A stretch of 64,000 bases of DNA from Bactericera cockerelli (GCA_024516035.1 CM044956.1:31842217-31906216); one strand, 5' to 3'; shown: positions 30,911 through 43,320, counted from the first letter of the stretch. A program made the numbers and translations. The notes: generated from the letters alone by a model not told the origin.

Positions 30911-31214
30911 GTCAAATTCTAATCATTAATTCTCATTATCCATGTGTCTAACGCAATTAATAAGAGAATTGGTTGAATTCTTGTAGAATCTATTGCATTA
31001 TATTGCCCACAAGATTTTACTTTAAAAATCATTCACCTTAGTTTTAAAACCACTTCTTTTTAGTAGAATATTGAGTGTTTTTTCTTTCTAAATTTTAACC
31101 CTTATATTAATGCTTTTCAAAAAAATCGTGTGTCACCTATTTAAACTTAACCTTTGCATAAAATCACACACTACACAAAAAACAGTACATAAATTTCACA
31201 AGTGGTTCATAACA

Positions 31215-31316
31215 ATGGACAAGTTTACCCAACTGTCATCCGACTCAGAAGTGATAGTGGTTCTCAAGAATGGAGTGGGGGGTGAAACAAACCTGTGTGC
31301 TGTGGAGGAGACTCAG
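31215..31316 (+). CDS. Possible first coding exon of an unknown gene
   Basis: ATG in good context (AACAATGG) opens 34 codons, MDKFTQLSSDSEVIVVLKNG followed by VGGETNLCAVEETQ, and ends exactly at a consensus donor CAG|GTAAGC. Composition is hydrophilic and balanced, unlike the AT-rich chance frames nearby. I recognise no family and cannot find the next exon, so this is tentative. A SINE lies 125 bases downstream. Confidence 0.4.
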
Positions 31317-31440
31317 GTAAGCAAATATGCCGAAATGAATAATTTTCTTGGGCATGAAAATAAATGAATAAATACCTAATGAAATGAACTGGTGTGACAT
31401 CATATAAATTTCCTTATATATTTTTTTTTTATATATAGAG

Positions 31441-31704
31441 ATGAGTGTTTCACAGCCTTTTTTATTTCGTAGCCATGTAGCTTGCTCGCCCATCCCGTTG
31501 TATGCCTCACCTCTGAAGAAGGACGAGAATTGACACAATACTTCCCATTTAGGTGCTAGATCATCACGAGCGCACTGGAAGGTATCCCTTACAAACAACT
31601 GTAACCAAAATTTAGAATACAATTTTTTTGTCGGCTCGGGGGATCGAACGCGGGACCTTCCGCATGGCAAGCGAGTGTCTAACCACTGAGCTAATCGCGC
31701 GCTC
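31441..31704 (-). repeat. SINE family A, best copy, with target duplication
   Basis: Minus strand: head GATTAGCTCAGTGGTTAGAC, B box GCGTTCGATCC, body, and end GGCTGTGAAACACTCAT. ATAGAG flanks it at 31435-31440 and 31705-31710. The intact boxes and duplication indicate a fairly recent retroposition. Confidence 0.88.
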
Positions 31705-31710
31705 ATAGAG

Positions 31711-33035
31711 AATTCCAACCCACCATTGGTGACTATAATATTTAGGACTTCATTTTTTTTTGGTAATGCCGCGTTGCGGCCAGTTCTGCGGCGCGTGTGA
31801 GTTTATCGAGGCATGGCCAACTTGTACTGAATACATAGTTTTTTGAATCCACAATAGTTCAATCAGAAAATTTCAGATGCTACAGTTTAAAAGTTAGACA
31901 GACAGCCCGAAACTTTGGATTTAGCCTCTGGGGATACTAAAAAGTGTTTTGGCACTCAAAACTGACTATCGAAAATTTTCGGTTATTCCATTACTTTCCT
32001 TTAAAACTAGGTGGGTCAAATTTTCGACGAATACAATTTATTATAGGATAAGGAAAGTAAAAAAGCCCCATAAGAACCTGGAGACTGAAAAATCCATTTT
32101 TTTAATTATGACGTCACAAATATGTATCCGCTTTTTTCCGACTGTGCAACTTTAAAATGTTTTTTAAGGTCTTTCGCATTCGTTTTTCGTATTTTTTATT
32201 ACGGAATTGGCTTTTTTCTAATTTTTCTATAGAATTAGTCAGGCATCAGTTTCTATTCCATTTGCAAGTACTATTCTTTTTCTTGTGAAAATAAGCTTTG
32301 ACGAAATCTGAAGTCGAGGTGTTGGAAATCTGAAGTTGAAACACCTTGGGTGTTTATTTATTTATTTTCAAAAAACATTACAGTACATACAATGGGTGTT
32401 ATTCATTCAAAACTCGTCTCCTCTAGAAAATCAAATCTAGCTAGTCTCGTGCTATTCAAATCTAGCTAGACCTTTTGTTGAACTATGTTGGTATTTTTAA
32501 AATGATATGCATCCTACTTTAACAAGTTACAGTCATATGTAGTTGCATTGAATTAAGAGTATGCAACCGTCAAAATAGTGGCTACCTCCAGATTAAATGG
32601 AATTAACAAAAGAATGCCCTATACATATAAATCATATAATAATACCTACTCTAATTCATAATACTGCTACACCATAATATTACTTCAGCGAATCACTAGA
32701 ACAGGCATTATGGAGAGCTATATTCATATAAAGTAGATTCATCAAGAACAATCAATAGAATGTTTTTCTTGATAAAAAAATCTAGCTAGACCCATTCACT
32801 AGAGAATTTTCTACCTAATATTGAACTTATATGTAACCAACTACTTCTTGATATAAACATTTTTTAACATTTTTTTTTCTTCTTTGTTTTCGAGAGTTTC
32901 CTTACAATGGAAAAGTTTTCCTTTATGATATCTCGCGCTGTCAGCAAAAAGTTTTTTAACACGATTTCGGAAGTTTGCAATTATGTACAAGGAAGGCTTA
33001 ATGATGAAGGGGCATGGTTTATAGGTTTTTTTATG
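31711..33035. other. No gene seen
   Basis: Mostly AT-rich single-copy-looking DNA. There is a small GC-rich patch near 31768 (GCCGCGTTGCGGCC) and several TCTAGCTAG motifs at 32436-32790. No coding signal. Confidence 0.4.
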
Positions 33036-33834
33036 CTATAATAAGGATGAGTATAAAGTCTCACCCCACCCTTTGAATTTCGAGAACCACCTAAGACACC
33101 GACAAGCGGTAAACTACAGGTTGCCTCATTTTTTAGGGGATTGATTTTGGGTCCAAAAAACTTCAGCTGTGGCTGGATATTTGGTCTGGGCCGGAACCAG
33201 CTCAAGAATCTTAACGGAATGACCTATTTAAAAAAAGTTTACTTGAAAGGCAATGAAAAGAGAAACTATTGCAAAAAAATTCATCTCTCCACGATTTACA
33301 GCTCTTGAGATACAGGGTCATGCAGCCGTCCTGTTTAACGTCCATACTGTCTGACCTATAACTCGTTACCCTTAAGTTGCATGAAGATGAGATTTGTTGA
33401 TCTTAACTCCATTAGCGAAACCTTTCAAGTAAGTTACTAGTCCACCTAAGACGAAAAATAAATGAGTTACACCTTTTTTGAAAGATCTCGCTAAAAGGAG
33501 TAGTATCAACAAATTTCATCTTCCTGTTCACGAGCTATATGTCAGAAAGTATGGACGTTATCCAGGATGGCTGACCCTCTATCTGCAGAACGGTAAGTCG
33601 TATAGAGACTATAGAGAACTGAAACTTGTTACAATAAATTCCTATTTTTATCTCCTTTAAAATAGGCATCCCGCATAAGATTCTTGAGCTTGTCTCCCAG
33701 CCTAATGAAGTTTATTGAGTGCAAAATAAATCCCCCAAAAAATGACGGAACCCGTATTTTACAACTTGTCGATATTGAGTGGTTCTCGAGAGATAATGAC
33801 TGGGTGAGACTTTACGCTAACCCTGTATTATTAT
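33036..33834. mobile_element. Foldback element with about 390-base arms
   Basis: Left arm 33036-33428 and right arm 33477-33834 pair imperfectly over their length: ATAAAGTCTCACCC against GGGTGAGACTTTA, CGAGAACCAC against GTGGTTCTCG, ACGTCCATACT against AGTATGGACGT. The termini resemble MITE ends (ACAGGGTTAGCG on the right). No protein. Confidence 0.8.
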
Positions 33835-34139
33835 GTACTACAAGCTCTACCTAAAGTTTCGCAAAATTTTCTTTTCACCCGAGGTAATAAAATTTTAACT
33901 CGCTCATCTGTCATTAAAATATGAACTTGGTTTCTGTAGTTAATAAATTTGTCCTGTCATTAGGTATATTTATGAAGGGATTATATTGTATAAACAGGGA
34001 GTAGATCAGTGGATAAGCTAATGTATTATAAACAGCAATTCTTACGTCATGAAGTATACAAATATGAAACTGGTAAATAGTTAAAAAGAATGTCCCCCTG
34101 ATTCCAACAATCTCAAGGTCAGACGGACTCAGACATACT

Positions 34140-34660
34140 TGCTGGAGTAAAACCCTGGTCCGACGGCCCTATAAGTCCATCCGCCGCCAGTCAAATTCCG
34201 CCACTGTCGGCTTCAAAAACTACTTTTTAGATAAAATTTTCCAAATACTCCAATATACGACTATACACCTTCGGCGGATTTTGACGATTTGGCTTAACGG
34301 TTAAAAATATCGAAAAATGTTTGAGGACTGACCCTATAAACCATACCGAAAATCTACGAATCCAAAAAAATTTCTTCAAAAAAGTAGTTGTTCAACCCGC
34401 CAGTGACAAAATTTCGACTGGCGGCCGATTTTGAATTCCATTCCCCGAGATTAATAAAAACAGAAATATTGACTGCCATAAAAAATTCGATATCTCGTAA
34501 TTTACCGTCGAAGTCCGACCGTTGCCAGTAGAAATTTCACCATTGGCGGCTCCAACAATTACTTTTTAGAGTGATTTTGTATTGGATTCGTCTGTCGTAT
34601 GTATGGTTTATGGGAAGTCAATTCTCATACATTTTTAGATATCTTCAACAGTTGAACCAA
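34140..34660. repeat. Dispersed GCCACTGGCGG-type repeat
   Basis: Shares blocks with 12740-13095 and has an inverted internal half (CGACTGGCGGCCGATTTTGA). Unclassified. Confidence 0.6.
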
Positions 34661-34678
34661 AAACGCCACTCCACCAAT

Positions 34679-34718
34679 AAAAAGGCTGTGAAACACTCAT
34701 CTTAAATAAATAAATAGA
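34679..34718 (+). repeat. SINE family A 3' end fragment
   Basis: AAGGCTGTGAAACACTCATC followed by a (TAAA)n tail, the exact end of family A. Confidence 0.7.
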
Positions 34719-34864
34719 ATTGATTCCGTGTCCGTGAGATAGGCACAGATATCTTTATCATGGTGGTATGAAGATTATATGGACGCCTAGATCCGATATC
34801 TAGGTTCCTTTTATGTCCATTGATTCTATTTGATTTTAAAGTTCTGATTTGAGATAGTCAGAAT

Positions 34865-35065
34865 GGTGGTTTTACCCTGCATTCGCTGGAAATCATACCA
34901 GCTACCATATTAACCTGACCAAGTCTTGTTATGGCCGGGAATGCCAGCTTCACGTGTTCGGAGAGAACACAATTTTCCGTGTGAAGTCTACTCCAACCGG
35001 GAATCGAACTCAGGATCTCTGGACTACGGACAATAGTTAACTCCGTTACGCCACGGAGGCTGGCT
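34865..35065 (-). repeat. SINE family C, copy
   Basis: Minus strand: head CCTCCGTGGCGTAACGGAGT, B box GAGTTCGATTCCC and the family body (ATTCCCGGCCATAAC). Resembles 55908-56280. Confidence 0.8.
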
Positions 35066-36272
35066 TACAAAATGATAAAATGCCGAGAGACATTTTAAGA
35101 GATTTTCCGTCTGAGGAAGCAGCTCCGAATGGTAACTTGAGAGCACTTAACAATGTTACTCAAGATGGGAGCTCTCATTTCTCTCTCCCTCTATCTCTTT
35201 AAAAATCACCAGAGTATAATAGAAGAAAAAATGTATTTTCGCTGATTTTGCAGTTATGCATGTACGTTGCACAAGATAGCAGATTTTTTCTTTCTACTCC
35301 CACTTCCTGTCGTATTATAAAAGTTGAAGAGGCATACTCACTCGTGCTAGAAGCAAATTTACAAGAAGCTTTATACATATACATTGCGGTAACTGCCTCT
35401 ATTGTTATTTGTTATATCCCTCCACATCTCTCTCTCTCTCTTTCTCCTTCCTCTACTTATTGTCTTCTCCTGACCATCCTTTTCTGTTCAATTTGTTTAC
35501 TTCTAATAGTAGAAGTAGTGTATACGTGGTATCTTTCAAAGGTTAAGAAACTAAAGGGGCGTGGATACACCCTTTCTTACTAAGTTGAGTAATGTATGCT
35601 AGAGTAGTGAGTACTTGAAACGTCACTCTATTCTTTGGGGGTGTTTCAGCTGTTTGTAATGGACAAGAACTATTATAGGAAGAAGTAAAAGGATACGGAT
35701 GAAGGGGAATACAACGCATTGCACCAAAATAGCTAAAGTTGTAAATTTGATGTTTTTTTTCTAAATGAAGAAAATCTGAATAAAAGATCGCGTGTCTAAG
35801 AAAACTAGACACTCCAGGTACTTATACGTATTATTATCCTAATGTATTTTATACTACGATGTCTATGATGCTACTATGTAATACTAGGATAATTACGTAA
35901 TGTATAATAATGTTGCACATGCTACATAAGTATGTATTATTATATTCAGTACATAGAATCATGAGATCGGAGTACTTGAACATTCGTGTCATGTTATGGT
36001 GTAATGGTTGAGGACTTGAGAAGTACAACTCCTCAATCTCATGATCCAGAGATCCTTTTGTAACTGAAGAATCTGTTGCCTCCCTAGTAAGGATCACACA
36101 TGTAGTTGGACATCCATGCTGGATGAGTTGAATGAAATGTGTATACTTCTAGGATAAGAGCTAACTAGTTGTATAACTACACACTAGACACTATCTCTTG
36201 GAATGAAATGTACGGTGCGATTTTTTAAATTTCACCATGTATTTTAAAAAGGAAATGAAAATAATTACACAC
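35066..36272. other. No gene seen
   Basis: AT-rich with a CT-rich run near 35430. The open frame at 35248-35583 has no recognisable domain and looks like chance. Confidence 0.4.
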
Positions 36273-36651
36273 CACACACACACACACGCACGGACACACA
36301 CACAAACACACAAACACACCACACACACAAACACACCACACACACAAACACACCACACACACTCACACACCACACACACACACACCACACACACACACAC
36401 ACACACACCACACACACACACCACACACACCACACACACACACCACACACACACACACCACACACCACACACACACACACACCACACACACACACACCCA
36501 CCACACACACACACACACACACCACACACCACACACACACAGACACACCACAACACACACACAACACACACCACACACACCATACACACCAACACACCAA
36601 CACACCACACACACACCACACACACACACACATTCCCGCACACACACACAC
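36273..36651. repeat. CA-rich microsatellite (CACACC/CACACA)
   Basis: About 380 bases of ACACACC and ACACACA. Open frames across it on either strand are low-complexity artefacts. Confidence 0.97.
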
Positions 36652-36685
36652 TATTTAGAAATATTATTTTATGCAATAATACTTC

Positions 36686-36750
36686 TATACAGGGTATTTC
36701 TCAAATATTTGTCAATACAAAATTGTCTATTTGAGAAACACCCTGTATAT
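36686..36750. repeat. 65-base mini foldback
   Basis: TATACAGGGTATTTCTCAAA and TTTGAGAAACACCCTGTATA are inverted around a 20-base loop. The ACAGGGT terminus is shared with family F. Confidence 0.8.
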
Positions 36751-36923
36751 ACTATTACTATACCATAAAGTAAATGTCCAGCCACGGTCAAAAAAGATTT
36801 TTGGAGACTAGTAGTACCGATTGAACCTGTGTCAGTCTTCTTATACTCTTTTGCTAGGAAGATAGTCTCCACAGATATCTTTGTCCTCTTAATTTTGAAA
36901 TGCCTCTTGCTGCTCATCTCCAT

Positions 36924-37684
36924 TCACTCATCGCACTTTCAGTATAAACAGAAAAGTGAGAAGTTGTACTAGATGTACATGAATATCAGAACATACCTGG
37001 ACAGCTGTTTCGAGCTTATTTGCTCTCATCAGCAGGTAATAGTTCTGAATATCCATGTCATCAACTAACCTCTCTATTTTAATCAGTATAAACAGAAAAG
37101 TGAGAAGTTGTACTAAATTTCTTTGAAACCCAATCTCCGAAATTCAAGTCCTCATTTCGAATCAACGAGAACTGGCAGGATGCTGTCGGCTCCAGAGCCT
37201 GAAGTCGTGATTGGACTTTGTTCGTAATGAAGAGAGAAATAACAAGCTCATTGTACAGCGCTGCACACTGGGTAATTAAACTAAATCAAAAGAGAAGGAG
37301 AAGAAGAGTCCTAGGATGTTGGCAAAATATATGCAAAGTGTTTGCGTACAGGGTGCTGCCAGTCATCTCGAGCTTCATGGATTTGGTAAAAGAAGAAAGA
37401 TTTTTGTTGCTAAGGTATTTTATTTTAAAGCAACAAACGGGTTATACGGATCACTAAAACGCATGCAATATTGCAGCATGGTTCATATACTTTTTCACTA
37501 AGACTTTTCTCCATAAACTTTTTTAAGTTTATGTGGAATTGAAAATTTCCTGAACTGGCATCAATTCATCAAAGATACAACCCAGCTCATATGGAAACAT
37601 ACATATATCATATTATGAATTGTGCACTTGAGCAGTGCCGCTGTAAAACGATTAAAATTTGAATTTCACTCTTCAATCGTCCTA
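36924..37684. other. No gene seen
   Basis: A direct repeat AGTATAAACAGAAAAGTGAG occurs at 36941 and 37085, framing 140 bases. Short open frames at 37218-37501 overlap each other and have no recognisable domain. Confidence 0.4.
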
Positions 37685-38110
37685 GCTAGCTGGAAATTTT
37701 GTCAAAATTCTCATCAAGGCTTAACCATAAATTTTTTAATAGGAAATACAAACATACTATGTAAAAAGCTACTACGCATATACAAATAAAATTTCATCAA
37801 AATCGGGTGTACCGTTCATGAGATATAAGCGTTTAAGTAAAAAGTTAGTGGTGAGGAGCATGGTCTCTATCTCCAGGAACCGCTAGTGCAAAATTGATTC
37901 ATTTAAAACCAAACCATCTACAATACGTCTCCGTTCAGTAGTTTCTGAGATTTGCGCGTTACAAGGAATGCATTTAACAGAGAGACACAAAACCAAAGTT
38001 GCTCAGGAGGTTATGAAACGTCCAGAAATATTGAAATCGGAGCCATTTTTTTTTTTTTTAACGAACACAATACTTCCGTTTCTAATATTAGAAATCATCG
38101 GAAGTATTTT
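37685..38110 (+). repeat. LINE-like 3' end, family L, long copy
   Basis: Contains ATTTCATCAAAATCGGGTGT, TTCAGTAGTTTCTGAGATTT, AGTTGCTCAGGAGGTTATGA and a terminal palindrome around CTAATATTAG. These blocks keep their order in the copies at 40565 and 49925. No RT sequence is attached. Confidence 0.75.
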
Positions 38111-38859
38111 TTTTTTATTCTCACATCATTCATAAATCTTACACTTCTTATGATGTAAATAAAATTATTGTATAGTAATGATATTACAACACTAACTTGT
38201 GCATCATCTATGAAAGGTAAAGGTGTGATGTGTGACCCTGTTTAAAACTGATTTAGATAAATTATAAAAGTAATACGTTTGTATTGGCTGATTCACATTG
38301 CGAGTATTATCATCCACTTAATATGCACTTTACAAGACGCGCATAAAAAATAAACGGCCTGAAAACCGAGTCCACAATGCTACACTCATTGAATGGAGTC
38401 CGTCGAAATATGTTTTTGAGTGCATACCTGCATACGGCTAATGCATATTATACAGAGACACAGATTGTTCACTCTTTAGGCGCAACATAGGAAATTAACC
38501 CGTACATCACGCTCTAGGGTCTGTTCCCGGTTCTCCATGGTTCCCAATGATGTAATTGTAAAGAGTAAAGAGTATTTTAGGGGTAAAACTTTATGGAGAA
38601 TCGAATAAAATAGGTGTCATGAATATCTGTCAAAGCGTTACCGAGTTATTGTCCGTCACATTTCGACTTTGGCGAGTGCAGATTACTGTTTATTTTGATT
38701 ATGTTTAGATATTTCTTCAAAATGCATGAAGTACCTAATTTTAACGTGATTTACTAATGAGGGGAAAAAATGTTAAATAAATATATTGGGAATGTTTTAA
38801 AGAAAGTCTATAAAGAAAGTCTCCCACGAAATTTGTTGTGTGGCAATGAAGAACTTCGA

Positions 38860-39138
38860 AATCGGGATTAGCTCAGAGGTAAGGTACTCTCTTGTCATGC
38901 CGAAGATCACGGGTTCGAATCCAAAAGACGACAAAATGTTTATATTCAAAATTTGGTTAGAGTTGTTTTTGAGGAATATCTTCTGGTCCGTTCGTGTTGA
39001 CACAGCAACTAAATGGGAAGTATTGTGTCAATTCTACCACGTGATGATTTAGCTACAACACAGACCAAAAGCGTTTACAGTAGCTGCTGTTGCTGTTTCA
39101 TGGCTACGAAATGAAAAAGGCTGTGAAACGCTCATTTT
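38860..39138 (+). repeat. SINE family A, full-length copy
   Basis: Head GGGATTAGCTCAGAGGTAAG, B box ACGGGTTCGAATCC, body and end GGCTGTGAAACGCTCATTTT. Confidence 0.85.
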
Positions 39139-39708
39139 AATATAGATATAAAAAAAAACTTTGAATTTTCAAGAGTTTTGTCTTAAAGTTTTTTTTTGAA
39201 AGTGGAATTACACTATGTCAGGTTACTTAATGTTGTTGAGATAGTGAGGAGTGTAGTGAAAGCGTGTACATAATTATGTGTTGGACTCCTCTGTTTTAAA
39301 GTTTGTTATTCATTTTCATCATTCTCCTCCTTTGCATTATTTCATCAATTTTCATCATTCTCCTTAAAGGTTTGAGACCTTGTTGACGGAACCCTACTTA
39401 AATGAAACTGGAGTTTATTTGCTTAAAAAAACGATCATGAAATAAAGCTTCCAGCTATTGGAATTGTCTATTAGGTTAGGATACGTGGAACTTGTGTGCT
39501 TTGGACAGGGGCGAATAATGGATTGTTTTGTAAAACACAATGAGGCTGTTGTGAAGAAAATAAACATTGAGCCAGGATAATTGTATCCTATTCACAAGTC
39601 ATTGAAATTGCGTCTACTATCTTCCGTATCTGCTGTATGCTTATTTTATCTAGAAATTAACCTGAAATGCATTTAATTTAAACTGAATAAAGTAATTTTT
39701 TATCATTT
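39139..39708. other. No gene seen
   Basis: AT-rich, nothing recognised. Confidence 0.4.
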
Positions 39709-39715
39709 AATTTAT

Positions 39716-39815
39716 GTATTACTTCCGATAAATTTCTAGTATTAGAAATCGCCAAGTGTAAACAATGTGAACCAAGCACGAGGAAGTATTGTATCCATAA
39801 TTGGTAGTGTATTTT
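39716..39815 (-). repeat. Family L end joined to a copy of the 150-bp block
   Basis: 39721-39753 is the family L terminal palindrome inverted (ACTTCCGATAAATTTCTAGT). 39772-39815 is the complement of the ACACAATACTTCCTCGTG block from 29845. Confidence 0.6.
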
Positions 39816-40564
39816 TATTTTACTTGAGAAGGTAGTGGGTCTGAAAGTCGTCGAACCACCGCACCAAGTATGGCACATTTTAGGAAGGCAAGTTTGAGTA
39901 ATTAATGTGATGTCACTTTTGTAATACTTTTAAAGCATTTTAGAGGTAACCTATTTAGAATCATTGTCAGTTTAATTTTTTCGGTAAATTTTCATGTATC
40001 ACACAATAGACACAAGTTCTGGGCGACCAACACCCCAGTGAATGCACCCGACCATGACTCAACACTCATTGACACAAAGATTGTGACACTTTTATAAGTT
40101 TAAAGCTGTGTTTAAAACTTACGAAAGAAAATGATTTTTTCTCTAGACTCGAATAAACAATTGAAAGTAAAAAGATTTTCTTAATGGTTTTATAAAGTGT
40201 TCAATGTCATCTGGGCAGATTTAATCTCGTGGTTAAGTAGAGAAGAAGTCACGTTCAGAGCAGTCTGAGCACGACTTAGCCGGATGAAAATGCAAGTTGT
40301 CCTGCAATTCTTATTCTCTCTGCAGGATAAAATAATGCCAATGTGTAAACTTTTACATTAGTTAAGTAACATAATCAAGCTATACCAGCTTTGATAATTT
40401 CCAACTTCAATAAAAGCCAGAGTTTTTTGGTTATAGAAGAAATTTTAAGAATAGGGTTGTTGGTCTACGTTCAACTAAGTATGATGCATTTGGGGAAATT
40501 CGGCGCAAACAATCTGCCCCAGCAGACTTAAAAGCGCCTAAAAGGAAAAAATACTCAATCATAT
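39816..40564. other. No gene seen
   Basis: AT-rich, no domain or clear repeat recognised. Confidence 0.4.
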
Positions 40565-41003
40565 TTTATTTAAAAAAAATTCAAATGCACTATGTAAAAC
40601 ACCAATACTCATATACGTATACAGAATTTCATCAAAATCGGGTGTACCATTCACGAGATACATATATGTATACCTACCTATACGCGTAAAAGTAAAAAGT
40701 TGTTGGTCAAGTGCATGGTCTCTATCACCAAGAGCCGCTAGTGCGAAGTTGATAAATTTAAAATGGGACCATCTAGAATACGTCACCTATATGTGTACAA
40801 AATTTCGTCGAAATTCGTTCTGAAGTTTCTGAGATTTGCGCTTTACAAGGAATGTATTTAACAGACAGAGACCGACAGACGGACACAAAACCAAAGTTGC
40901 TCAGGAGGTTATGAAACGTCCAGAAATATAAAAAAATGAAATCGGAGAAAAAAAAAATTAAAAAAAAGAACACATTAATATTAAAAATTTATCGGAAGTA
41001 CAT
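40565..41003 (+). repeat. LINE-like 3' end, family L, long copy
   Basis: Same block order as 37685-38110, with ACAGACGGACACAAAACCAA and the ending TTATCGGAAGT. The younger LINE at 41023 inserted just behind it. Confidence 0.75.
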
Positions 41004-41022
41004 TATGCAAACTTGATACCAT

Positions 41023-42232
41023 TCAAAGCTGAGAAGAGACAAACTCCTCATGAATTATGTCGCAAAAATCGGTAGCTCTCCGTCAAATCCCATGCATAAA
41101 ATTCTTTTTCATCAACAGCTATCTGATGCCAAATTCACACCAAATAAACCAAAACCCCTTTGTCTTAGGTATACACAGTTAAACGATTTTGCAGATAAGA
41201 TTATGGAAAGTGAGATTCTACCCTTTTCGAAGAACATCCCTCCTTGGGTTGGTAAAAGCAGTCTACCTCCTGTTATTACTAAACTGAGTAGTTTTAAAAA
41301 AACCAACACCTGTCCAGAGTCATATAGACAAAATTTCTTAGAACTAATTAACACGGAGTTTTCATCTGCTACCTTGTGTTTTACGGACGGTTCGAAGTCT
41401 TCTAATTCTACAAGCTGTGCTTTCAGTATCAACGACCAAATCACTTCAAAGGTTTTGAACCCCATCAATTCAATTTTTTCTGCTGAGCTCATAGCCATAT
41501 TACTGTGCTTGAGAGCTATTAAAAGCGTCTCTTCTTATAACTTTTTAGTTGTGAGCGACTCTCTCAGTGCTCTTTTGGGTATTGAAAACCCACAATTCAG
41601 TAACTCAATTATATCGAAAATATTTTCTTGTTGGAAAGATTTGAAAGCAGTAGGAAAAACCATCAGTTTCCTTTGGTGCCCGTCCCATTGTGGCATACGT
41701 GGCAATGAGGCGGTAGACATTGCTGCAAAAAACCCCTCTTCCTTAACACCCCTATCAATTTGTTCAACAGAAGACTTCAAACCGTTTATTAACAAAGTTA
41801 TTTTATCATCCTGGCAAAACACATGGAATGAGGTTCCAAATCAAAATAAACTCAAGACTATCAAACCCCTCATCAAGCCTTGGACCTCCAGTAACCGCTC
41901 TTGTAGAGCCGAAGAGGTGGTACTCACCAGAATTAGAATTGGCCACACTAGACTTACGCACAGTTTTATTTTTAACAAATCTCCACCTCCAATCTGTCAA
42001 TGTGGAGAACCACTAACAGTTCGCCATATTATAATATACTGCCAACTACTTGAAAACATTAGAAGGTTTGCCTCGCATTCCCTCGCTAACGGACGACCCT
42101 TCAGATACCGACTCAGTAATTCGCCTTCTAAAAGAGGCGAATATATTTCACAAAATTTAAACCCAGGAATCAGCACGAACGACAGGTATAAGACCTAGTT
42201 AAAGTGCTTCAAGAGAAGAAAAAAAAAAAAAA
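41023..42232 (+). mobile_element. 5'-truncated jockey/I-group LINE with 14-base target duplication
   Basis: AAACTTGATACCAT occurs at 41009-41022 and 42233-42246, flanking the insertion. The 3' end is a poly(A) tail next to the right duplication. The frame is open across the whole truncated copy and begins inside ORF2, so truncation occurred at insertion. Undisturbed frame and exact duplication make this one of the youngest insertions here. Confidence 0.93.
41050..42198 (+). pseudogene. LINE ORF2 C-terminal part: RNase H and zinc-binding tail
   Basis: 382 codons from the first ATG, but the frame continues upstream to the truncation (SKLRRDKLL precedes), so no real start exists. RNase H acidic residues: FTDGS (about 111-115), AELIA (about 145), VSDSLSAL (about 170) and HCGIRGNEAVD (about 215). 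A CQCGEPLTVRHIIIYC cluster near 316-331 is the metal-binding motif usual at the end of such ORFs. The RT and endonuclease are missing, so the copy cannot move by itself. Confidence 0.92.
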
Positions 42233-42246
42233 AAACTTGATACCAT

Positions 42247-43264
42247 GATAGATAGAAACCTGAGTTGAAAATGATAGACTGAGGTAATACGAGAGAAAAT
42301 TTGACAGATAACGAAGCTGTCATATTTTTTTAAGAAATCATTTTAAAGCTTTTCTACTTTGCATACCCTCAGAGAATTTTGAAATTCCAGTAGAAAAAAA
42401 TTGATGTAGAGAGATAGAACGTAAGATTTTTTATTAAAAAAAGAAATTATGTTAGCCGGAGACCGGGGATGGGATGGTTTTGGAATATAAATATCTACTA
42501 TTTGGATAAAGAAAATATAACAAGGTTATTTCAAAGATGAACATATGAGTGAAATTTTTGTAATCAGCTGTATTTTGTTGGTCTTCTCTGATTAGTTCTT
42601 ACTCATCTCATTTCAAAAATAAATTTCAAATGAAGATTCAAAAATTGGCGCTCTCAAAAGGACGCAGAATAAGAACCAAACAGAAGTCAGAACATTCCGT
42701 TCATCCAAGAATAACCCAATAACCGAGTCCCCGACTTGGTTCGTATGTTTGTTTACATTTTGAGGGTGGTTATAGAAAATATTGTTTTCGGTCAGTGGTA
42801 ACACAAAGTCTCGTGATGTCCACACTAGTTAATTTTTTTCTTTTCTTTTTTCTATTCTTCAAAAATGAGACCTGCAATATCATCCATCACTACTTGTTAA
42901 AATGATCTTTAATTCTAATGTCCTCAGGCTTGTGAGTCAATGATTTTGATTTTTTTTTTTTTTTTTAACTTCCGGTGCTAGAGTGAATTGGGTTAGAATA
43001 ATTATATTTTTATTTTTCACTTAGGCAAGTAAGTAAGTACTCCTTATTTCTTACTAAATTTTATCCTCATTATTATCCTCTGCTTGGAATGATTTCAGGT
43101 AAGGTAAGTAACTCGACAATCCAAATTATTTCAACACTCAGAAAATTCCATCCAGAGTTGGTGCGCTCTACAGAAAACTTGAGAACATTTCAAGGTATTT
43201 TATTTTTGGCTAATTTATTTCCGGTATTATTTTTTTTTTATAAAAATAGTAAAGTATCTCCTAT
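42247..43264. other. No gene seen
   Basis: AT-rich. T runs near 42950. No recognisable domain in the short frames. Confidence 0.4.
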
Positions 43265-43320
43265 AATTATGTTTACACAATACTTCCGATTTCTAATATT
43301 AGAAATTTATCGTAATTAAT
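43265..43320 (+). repeat. Family L terminal palindrome
   Basis: ACACAATACTTCCGATTTCT then AATATTAGAAATTTATCG: the end block only. Confidence 0.65.

Noticed and set aside
31245..31718. 157-codon minus-strand frame
   Set aside because: It runs through a SINE and its tRNA-like head (LAQWLDTRLPCGRSRVRSP is a familiar translated tRNA motif), so it is not a gene.
36237..36734. Long open frames on both strands over 36191-36734
   Set aside because: They translate a CA microsatellite into CV or TH repeats; not genes.
36763..36923. Minus-strand frame MEMSSKRHFKIKRTK and onward
   Set aside because: Plausible composition but no acceptor/donor pattern I trust and no family; it also runs into the mini foldback.
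38067..38110. TAATATTA palindrome as a rolling-circle origin
   Set aside because: It resembles the nonanucleotide of circular DNA viruses only in the AT core; no Rep gene is near and it sits at the end of a LINE-like repeat.
38860..38935. Possible tRNA gene
   Set aside because: Same head as other family A SINEs with the full SINE body behind it; no closed cloverleaf.
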